DNA of 14,491 nucleotides from Oscillospiraceae bacterium (GTDB lineage: Bacteria; Bacillota; Clostridia; Oscillospirales; Ruminococcaceae): positions 1 through 14,491 of the forward strand of contig JAQXNQ010000385.1 in the NCBI GenBank assembly GCA_029098085.1. The letters are read 5' to 3'. Shown piece after piece: positions 6,827-11,667 of this stretch. The notes below the pieces were generated by a model. The model was not told where the DNA came from. It searched no databases and worked only from the letters and a program-made list of their open reading frames with translations. Position 1 is the first letter of the stretch, and each line of letters starts with the position of its first letter. The position numbers and the translations under genes were made by a program.

Positions 6827-7195
6827 CTACTTCTCCTCCCATGCCACGACCACCGCCGCAGCCGTATCGCCGGTATGGGTCAGGGAGAGGGAGAAGGACA
6901 GTCTCCGCTCCTCCGCCAGCCGGAGAGCCGCTCCCGAAAGATGCAGCACCGGAGCCCCCAGCGCCGTATGGCCGACCGATACCTCCCGGAGGGAAAAGCC
7001 CCGTACGCCGCAGCCCAGCGCCTTGGCAAAGGCCTCCTTGGCGGCGAAGCTGGCTGCCATGGAGGGAGCGGGATCCTTCTGCCCGGCGAAGTAAGCCCGC
7101 TCTTCATCAGAAAAAACCCTCGCGGTGAAACGAGGGTTTTCGGCGCTTTTTCTGATGCGGTCAATGCTCAGCAGGTCGAGTCCCGTAAAGAGCAT
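6827..7195 (-). CDS. acpS: Holo-[acyl-carrier-protein] synthase
   Basis: Transfers 4'-phosphopantetheine from CoA to the serine of acyl carrier protein, activating it for fatty-acid synthesis. The 122-residue length is typical of AcpS. Expected residues are present: Asp7 in FTGLDLLSIDRI (magnesium ligand), Glu54 in FAAKEAFAKALG (residues 50-61), and the C-terminal SLTHTGDTAAAVVVA with His107, which corresponds to the usual S.SH segment with Thr replacing Ser. The ATG at 7195 lies 35 bases inside the upstream membrane-protein gene and has only a weak ribosome site, suggesting translational coupling. nnrD lies downstream. An intrinsic-terminator-like hairpin is embedded in the early coding sequence (7111-7140), which is odd and listed separately. 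Confidence 0.93.
   Translation of the reverse strand: MLFTGLDLLSIDRIRKSAENPRFTARVFSDEERAYFAGQKDPAPSMAASFAAKEAFAKALGCGVRGFSLREVSVGHTALGAPVLHLSGAALRLAEERRLSFSLSLTHTGDTAAAVVVAWEEK
7111..7140 (-). terminator. Intrinsic-terminator-like hairpin inside acpS
   Basis: On the minus strand, AAAACCCTCG (7140-7131) and CGAGGGTTTT (7122-7113) form a perfect 10-base stem with an 8-base loop, continuing into a run of six T and then TCTGATG. It falls within codons about 19-30 of acpS (residues NPRFTARVFS). Read as RNA it has the form of a rho-independent terminator and could act as an attenuator when ribosomes are absent. Confidence 0.45.
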
Positions 7196-7706
7196 TTCCG
7201 CCGGCCTGTTTGGGAATAAAGGGCTTCAGAGCCTCCAGCACCCGGTCACTGGGCGAGAAGACCAGGAGCGTGCGGCCCAGCTTGGCATGGTTGAAGACGG
7301 CATAGTAGCAGCCGGGATCCTCCAGCGAGGTGCAGACATAGACCCGGTTGGCGTAGTCCTCCCCGGCGTGATCCCCATGGCGGTAGGGACCGAACTTCTC
7401 AAAGCTGCGGGCGGCTACGGTCAGCAGCCGTTTGCGGCGGCGGCGGGCGACGATCTTGTCCACATCCATCTCGCCGTTGGTGACGATGTACTCGTATTCC
7501 ACGTTCATGTTGGTCATCAGCAGCCATCCGCCGTACAGGGCGCCGAAGGCCAGCAGCGTCGTGACCATGGAGGCTACGGGGAACAGCATGCCCAGATACA
7601 TCATGACCACGAACAGCAGCAGCGCCGCCAGTACAATCAGCACCTTCAGCAGCAGCTCCCTGGGGCCGTTTTTCTTCTTTACAAGATACTCTACAAAGAC
7701 ATCCAT
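7161..7706 (-). CDS. Two-pass membrane protein with cytoplasmic domain (DUF6106-like)
   Basis: 181 residues. A short basic N-terminus (VKKKNGPRE) is followed by two hydrophobic segments at about 18-40 and 42-65, then a soluble domain beginning NVEYEYIVTNGEMDVDKI (69-85), a strongly basic RRRRKR patch at about 88-93, and conserved-looking YYAVFN and LVFSPSD segments. The positive-inside rule puts both ends in the cytoplasm. The layout resembles small Firmicutes proteins annotated DUF6106, recalled rather than searched; no biochemical role is known to me. The start has only a distant AAAGG. Its last 35 bases overlap the acpS start, so it probably heads the membrane protein-acpS-nnrD operon. A possible promoter lies at 7767-7795. 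Confidence 0.8.
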   Translation of the reverse strand: MDVFVEYLVKKKNGPRELLLKVLIVLAALLLFVVMMYLGMLFPVASMVTTLLAFGALYGGWLLMTNMNVEYEYIVTNGEMDVDKIVARRRRKRLLTVAARSFEKFGPYRHGDHAGEDYANRVYVCTSLEDPGCYYAVFNHAKLGRTLLVFSPSDRVLEALKPFIPKQAGGNALYGTRPAEH

Positions 7707-7766
7707 CTGACTAGACCAAACCTTTCCGCATTGATCCGCAGCAGGCGTTTGCCTGCGCTTTTATTA

Positions 7767-7795
7767 AGAATATCATATTTTCCGCAGGAAGGCAA
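7767..7795 (-). promoter_or_regulatory. Possible promoter of the membrane protein-acpS-nnrD operon
   Basis: On the minus strand TTGCCT (7795-7790) and TATTCT (7772-7767) are 17 bases apart, each matching four of six consensus bases. It is the best candidate in the 240-base gap between the divergent membrane-protein and spoVG genes. A GCAGGC/GCCTGC hairpin at 7741-7756 would lie in the 5' leader. I could not pick a clear promoter for spoVG in this gap. Confidence 0.3.
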
Positions 7796-7946
7796 GGCGC
7801 TGATCCCGCTTTTCATCCATTGTTTACAAGATTTTCTTCAAAAACCGGACAGAGCGCATAAAGACGCGTTTTGCTGCCCAGACTGAAAGCGCCGGGACAA
7901 AAGCTCCCCAGCATAAAACCGTAAACAGAAAGGCAAGGGATCAGGT

Positions 7947-8366
7947 ATGAACATCACGGATATCAAGGTGCGCAGACTGCTGCAGGAGGGCCGGCTCCGG
8001 GCAGTGGTGTCGGTGACGGTGGACGATGAGATCGCCATCCATGACATCAAGGTCATCGAGGGGCCGGAGCGGCTTTTCGTCGCCATGCCCAGCCGCAGGG
8101 AGCCGGGCGGCATCTTCCGGGACATCGCCCACCCCATTTCTCCCATGGCCCGCCGCCGGTTCGAGGACGCGGTGCTGGCCGCCTATCAGCGGGAACTGGC
8201 GTCCCGACCAAAGGCCCTGACATCGCTATCCGGCGGAAGCCGGATAGCTGCAGGAATGGCTCGCGGCCAGGATGACGGCCGCGCCGCCCGCAGGGCGGAC
8301 GCCATTCCCGCGGGTGAGTACGAGGCGCTTCCGGTTGCGGCAGCGATGCCGGGAAACGTACAGTAA
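7947..8366 (+). CDS. spoVG: SpoVG-family regulator with extended C-terminal tail
   Basis: SpoVG proteins are small site-specific DNA- and RNA-binding regulators, named for a sporulation phenotype in Bacillus and also controlling division and virulence genes elsewhere. Residues 1-84 align well with the family from memory: NITDIKVRRL, GRLRAVVSVTVDDEIAIHD, LFVAMPSR (43-50), FRDIAHPI (57-64) and EDAVLAAY. Members usually stop at about 85-100 residues. Here the frame continues to 139 with an Ala/Gly/Arg-rich tail whose DNA consists largely of hairpins (8225-8308). The ATG at 7947 has AAGGGA at 7935-7940. The gene stands alone and is followed immediately by a terminator. The family call is firm; whether the tail is functional is unclear. 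Confidence 0.93.
   Translation: MNITDIKVRRLLQEGRLRAVVSVTVDDEIAIHDIKVIEGPERLFVAMPSRREPGGIFRDIAHPISPMARRRFEDAVLAAYQRELASRPKALTSLSGGSRIAAGMARGQDDGRAARRADAIPAGEYEALPVAAAMPGNVQ
8225..8308 (+). repeat. Hairpin cluster within the spoVG tail
   Basis: Four perfect inverted repeats in 84 bases: GCTATCCGGC/GCCGGATAGC (8225-8234, 8239-8248); GGAATGGC/GCCATTCC (8253-8260, 8301-8308), which encloses GCGGCC/GGCCGC (8263-8268, 8277-8282) and CCGCCC/GGGCGG (8284-8289, 8293-8298). The last three can form a three-way junction. All lie in codons beyond the conserved SpoVG domain. Confidence 0.7.
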
Positions 8367-8371
8367 GACGG

Positions 8372-8415
8372 AAAACATGCCGTACTGCCATGCAGTGCAG
8401 CATGTTTTTGTTTTG
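8372..8415 (+). terminator. Intrinsic terminator of spoVG
   Basis: AAAACATGC (8372-8380) pairs with GCATGTTTT (8400-8408), with an inner ACTG/CAGT stem and loop CCATG, followed by TTTTTGTTTTG. It starts six bases after the spoVG stop codon. The rest of the gap up to 8611 holds a 12-base tandem duplication and nothing else that I recognise. Confidence 0.8.
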
Positions 8416-8468
8416 TCAGGCGGGTGTCGGCAGGACGGCACAGCCGCGCAGCAGCTGCCGGAGAGGGG

Positions 8469-8492
8469 AAAAGGCTGGCTAAAAGGCTGGCT
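8469..8492 (+). repeat. Perfect tandem duplication of a 12-base unit
   Basis: AAAAGGCTGGCT is repeated twice head to tail in the non-coding gap between spoVG and the AraC-family gene. Only two units are present and no function is apparent. Confidence 0.7.
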
Positions 8493-8611
8493 TTGACGAT
8501 GTTCATATTGATTCCCGCTTTTGATGAGAATGCACCATGCTGAACTGCCGGAAGGGTGTGTTTCTGCAGATCAGAAAAAATTTGGAAGGAACGATCCGAA
8601 GGAAAGCGCCG

Positions 8612-9553
8612 TCATTTGCCTGCGCCCGGCGCAGCGGCTTCTCCGGTCGGAACCAGCTCCACCCTGCCGTTCTGCTTCCGGAAATTCCGCCGGTACTGTC
8701 CCGGCGTGACCCCCATGCAGCGCCGGAAGAAGACGCTGAAATGGCTCTCATCGTAAAAGCTCAGCTCCTCGGCGATCTCCCGCAGGTTCTTGTCGCTGGT
8801 CTGCAGCAGCAGGCAGCACCGGGCGCATTTCAGCTTGGCGCAGTACTCCATGGCACCGCATCCGAATTCCCGGCGGCAGAGACGCTCCAGCTGGGCCTTG
8901 CTGAAGCCCAGCCAGTCGGCCATCTGCTGCAGGGATGTGCTGCAGGGGTTCAGGCTTTGGAGCATCTCCTGAAAATCCCGCTTGAAGGAGCTGTCGCCGC
9001 CCTCCCGCCGGATTTCAATCAGGTCATACAGCATCTGCTCCGAAAAGTTCACCAGCCGGAGAATGTCAAAATCCGACCGGCCGATGGCGATTTCGTACAG
9101 CTCCCCGAAGGTTCTGGAGCGGGCCGGGATGCCGATGACGGCGGCCTCCTGTCCGAAGGTCTGCTGCACCATCCGGGAGATGCCCCGGCTGTCATTGGCC
9201 AGCACCACATCGATACCCAGCTGGCTGTAGCCGGTTTTGCTGGACAGCTGATGGGGAATATAGGGTGGCAGGATGAATACCTCGCCCTGATGAGCGGTCA
9301 GAACCTTTCCCTGGAAAAAGATGTCCACGCTGCCGGTGAAGAGGTAGTTGATGTGGTACCATTTGTGGGCATGATAGGTCAGCAGGAAGTCCTTTGGGCG
9401 TTCCATGATGTGGATCAGCCGGTAAGCGCCGGGAAGGCCGGTGATGAAATGGATATCGTGCATGCCCTGGCCCAGCTGAGACTGGTAGGGAGCGGCTCCG
9501 ATGTAGGTTTCGCTCTCCGTCTCCGGTGAAACACGGCAGTCTGCCTGCGGCAT
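8612..9553 (-). CDS. AraC-family transcriptional regulator (cupin sensor + HTH)
   Basis: A 313-residue regulator. The N-terminal half has an AraC-type cupin ligand-binding segment (about 60-105: HAHKWYHINYLFTGSVD, GEVFILPPYIPHQL). The C-terminal HTH_18 domain (about 205-292) has two helix-turn-helix units, SLQQMADWLGFSKAQLERL and NLREIAEELSFYDESHFSVF, then the typical FRRCMGVTPGQYRR signature. Such proteins activate sugar-catabolic genes on binding a carbohydrate ligand. ATG 9553 is chosen over an upstream start at 9628 because AGAAGGAG lies nine bases before it and the -10 at 9585-9590 would fall inside the longer version. Divergent to the six-hairpin gene, it is the likely regulator of the glycan locus; the inducer is unknown. 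Confidence 0.92.
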   Translation of the reverse strand: MPQADCRVSPETESETYIGAAPYQSQLGQGMHDIHFITGLPGAYRLIHIMERPKDFLLTYHAHKWYHINYLFTGSVDIFFQGKVLTAHQGEVFILPPYIPHQLSSKTGYSQLGIDVVLANDSRGISRMVQQTFGQEAAVIGIPARSRTFGELYEIAIGRSDFDILRLVNFSEQMLYDLIEIRREGGDSSFKRDFQEMLQSLNPCSTSLQQMADWLGFSKAQLERLCRREFGCGAMEYCAKLKCARCCLLLQTSDKNLREIAEELSFYDESHFSVFFRRCMGVTPGQYRRNFRKQNGRVELVPTGEAAAPGAGK

Positions 9554-9584
9554 GAATTTCAGCTCCTTCTGTCGGTGTGATTCG

Positions 9585-9613
9585 ATTATACAATTTTTTG
9601 CGCTGAATTTCAA
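9585..9613 (-). promoter_or_regulatory. Promoter of the AraC-family gene
   Basis: On the minus strand TTGAAA (9613-9608) and TATAAT (9590-9585) are separated by 17 bases: five of six and six of six matches to the sigma-A consensus. Its -35 directly abuts the -35 of the opposing plus-strand promoter. Confidence 0.75.
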
Positions 9614-9642
9614 TTGCTCCGGCCTCATATTGCAGGTATAAT
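9614..9642 (+). promoter_or_regulatory. Promoter of the six-hairpin gene, activator-type
   Basis: A perfect TATAAT (9637-9642) lies 17 bases after a poor -35 (TTGCTC, 9614-9619). A weak -35 with a strong -10 fits a promoter needing an activator. The leader to the ATG at 9740 is about 90 bases. Confidence 0.65.
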
Positions 9643-9739
9643 GTGGATAAAGATGGGTAATTCCGACAGGAAATACCGGAGCCTGTGGATGCGCTGAATC
9701 TAATAAAACGGCTTTGCCGGAGGAAAGGAAGCATCTTCC

Positions 9740-11491
9740 ATGTCAAACGAATATCTGGAGCTTTTGAAAATCTGGTGCGACCGTCTGATCTCCCTGCAGA
9801 TCACGGAGCATCAGGAGCCGGAGCTGTACGGCGGCATTCTATGTCCCGCCTGCGCCGGTGTACACGGCCGCTGCGCCGACGCCATCTACCCGATGATGAC
9901 CCTGTACCGGCAGACCGGGGATGAGAAATACCGAAGCTGTGCCAAGGCACTGTTCGACTGGATGGACGTGAACATGAGCCGGCCGGACGGCAGCTTTGTC
10001 AACGATACCAATTCCCCCTGGCGGGCAATCACGGTGTTCACCACCATTCAGCTGGGCGAAGCGCTTTTATACCACGGTGAGCTGCTGGATCCGCCCACCC
10101 GCAGGAAGTGGACGGCCCGGCTGGATCGGGCGGCTGCCTTCATCGCCTGGTATATTCCCGTATCCGGCGCCAATGTCAATTATCCCATCACCTGTTCCGC
10201 CGCGCTGGCTATTGCCGCGAAGGTCACCGGAAAGGCGGCGTATCAGCAGCAGGCGTATGAAATGGCTCACCGGGCTCTGGGTTACATCACGGAGGATGGC
10301 CTGATTTACGGTGAGGGCCGTCCGCCGGAGCAGGTGACCGAAAAGGGCTGTCGGCCGGTGGATCTGGGGTATAATGTGGAGGAATCCCTTCCCGGGCTGG
10401 TGACCTACGCCCTGATCAGTGGGGACGATTCTGTACTGGACGAGGTGAAGCGGTCGATGATGGCCCACCTGTCCTTCATGCTGCCAGACGGCGGCTGGGA
10501 TAACAGCTGGGGAAACCGGAACAACAAGTGGACCTATTGGGGCAGCCGCACCTCTGACGGCTGTCAGATCGGGTATGGACGGCTCGCCAGAGCAATGCCC
10601 GTTTTCGGAGAAGCAGCCCAGCGGAATTTTGAGCTGTACCGCCGCTGCACCCGCGACGGCTTGCTGCAGGGAGGCCCCATGTACGGCGACGCCATGGAGC
10701 CCAGCTGCGTGCACCACACCTTCTGCCATGCAAAGGCCCTGGCCAGCATGGTGGATGAAGGCTTCCAGCCGCCCATGCCCCGGCTGCCGCTGCCCCGGGA
10801 AACCGCTCAGGGCGTACAGTTCTTTCCTACGGCCCGGGTCTGGCTGCTGGCCAAGGGGGAGTATCGCATGACCCTCAGCGACCATGATGTGGACTATGTG
10901 ACCCGCGGACATGCAAAGGGCGGCGCTCTGACCCTGCTGTGGCATCCCAGAACCGGCCCGGTCTGTGCGGCGTCCATGACCGAGTATCAGCTGGTGGAGC
11001 CCACCAATATGCAGCTGCCCCAGTACTATGAGGACATCTGCCAGACGCCCCGGATCTCCTTCACCGAAAAGGGCACCGTGTATCAGAGCATCAATGACGT
11101 TTCGGCCAAAGTACGGGTCACCGACGGCAGCACCATTACGGCAGAAGCGGAGGGCATCCTTCGGGACGGACATCAGGGCGGTGACAGGCCCTTCCGGGTG
11201 CGGTACGCGCTGTCGGAAGAGGGACTGGAGCTGATCCTTGCGGCGGCAGCGCCGGGGGCAGTCTTTACCCTGCCGGTCATCGCTGCCCGGGAGGACGCGG
11301 TGTCGGTCAGCGGCGGCAAGGCCTTCATTCAACGGAAGGGGGGCTGTATTCAGGTGGAGGCCGACGCGCCCATTCGGATCAATGACCAGGTTTCCGGCCG
11401 CACCTTCAATCCGGTGGGCGGCTTCCAGACCGTGCAGCTGGAGATTCCGCTGGAGCAGGCTGAAACCTGCGTTGTGCTTCGGATAAACTGA
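9740..11491 (+). CDS. Uncharacterised six-hairpin-fold glycosidase/lyase-like protein
   Basis: 583 residues, cytoplasmic (no signal peptide or membrane segment). Residues 1-345 read as repeated amphipathic helix pairs of an (alpha/alpha)6 toroid, as in six-hairpin glycosidases and heparinase-type lyases: CPACAGVHGRCADAIYPMM (35-53), SPWRAITVFTTIQLGEALL (92-110), PVDLGYNVEESLPGLVTYAL (206-225), GGWDNSWGNRNN (251-262), YWGSRTSDG (266-274) and CVHHTFCHAKAL (323-334). Residues about 355-583 look like a beta-sandwich. Glu214/Glu215, Asp273, His325/His326 and His330 are candidate active-site residues by conspicuousness only. I cannot assign a CAZy family or substrate. ATG 9740 has AAAGGAA at 9724-9730. 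Its position between an AraC regulator and GH89 suggests a role in the same glycan pathway. Confidence 0.8.
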   Translation: MSNEYLELLKIWCDRLISLQITEHQEPELYGGILCPACAGVHGRCADAIYPMMTLYRQTGDEKYRSCAKALFDWMDVNMSRPDGSFVNDTNSPWRAITVFTTIQLGEALLYHGELLDPPTRRKWTARLDRAAAFIAWYIPVSGANVNYPITCSAALAIAAKVTGKAAYQQQAYEMAHRALGYITEDGLIYGEGRPPEQVTEKGCRPVDLGYNVEESLPGLVTYALISGDDSVLDEVKRSMMAHLSFMLPDGGWDNSWGNRNNKWTYWGSRTSDGCQIGYGRLARAMPVFGEAAQRNFELYRRCTRDGLLQGGPMYGDAMEPSCVHHTFCHAKALASMVDEGFQPPMPRLPLPRETAQGVQFFPTARVWLLAKGEYRMTLSDHDVDYVTRGHAKGGALTLLWHPRTGPVCAASMTEYQLVEPTNMQLPQYYEDICQTPRISFTEKGTVYQSINDVSAKVRVTDGSTITAEAEGILRDGHQGGDRPFRVRYALSEEGLELILAAAAPGAVFTLPVIAAREDAVSVSGGKAFIQRKGGCIQVEADAPIRINDQVSGRTFNPVGGFQTVQLEIPLEQAETCVVLRIN

Positions 11492-11509
11492 GACAGACTG
11501 AGATTTTGC

Positions 11510-11542
11510 CCGGACGGAGATTTTCTTCGTCCGGTTTGCTTT
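11510..11542 (+). terminator. Probable terminator after the six-hairpin gene
   Basis: CCGGACGGAG (11510-11519) pairs with CTTCGTCCGG (11525-11534), including one G-T pair, around a 5-base loop, and is followed by TTTGCTTT. The T run is broken, so termination may be partial and some transcripts may continue into the GH89 gene. Confidence 0.6.
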
Positions 11543-11594
11543 GCACCTTTGATGCGGAATTTCTGACATTTTTGATCTTCCGTCCGGACACCCC

Positions 11595-11623
11595 TTGCCT
11601 TTTCCCCTCCTCCGATATATAAT
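11595..11623 (+). promoter_or_regulatory. Promoter of the GH89 gene
   Basis: TTGCCT (11595-11600), 17 bases, TATAAT (11618-11623). As at 9614-9642, the -10 is perfect and the -35 weak. The leader holds a small GC hairpin, CCCGC/GCGGG (11635-11639, 11644-11648), just before the AGGAGG ribosome site at 11654-11659. Confidence 0.65.
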
Positions 11624-11667
11624 AAAACCAGCCTCCCGCACCTGCGGGATCACAGGAGGACATGCAC

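Noticed and set aside
5058..7094. Open reading frame of 678 codons on the plus strand
   Set aside because: Antisense to nnrD and acpS, both securely identified; its product is Gln/Arg/Gly-rich without recognisable motifs.
7741..7762. Plus-strand terminator (GCAGGC/GCCTGC hairpin followed by GCTTTTATT)
   Set aside because: The stem is only six bases and no plus-strand gene ends upstream; more likely a leader hairpin of the minus-strand operon, or chance.
8590..8611. Terminator for the AraC-family gene on the minus strand
   Set aside because: A T run follows (complement of 8575-8583), but the adjacent pairing is only three to four bases, too weak to call.
10067..11653. Minus-strand open frame of 528 codons
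   Set aside because: A shadow of the six-hairpin gene, with no ribosome site or family signature.
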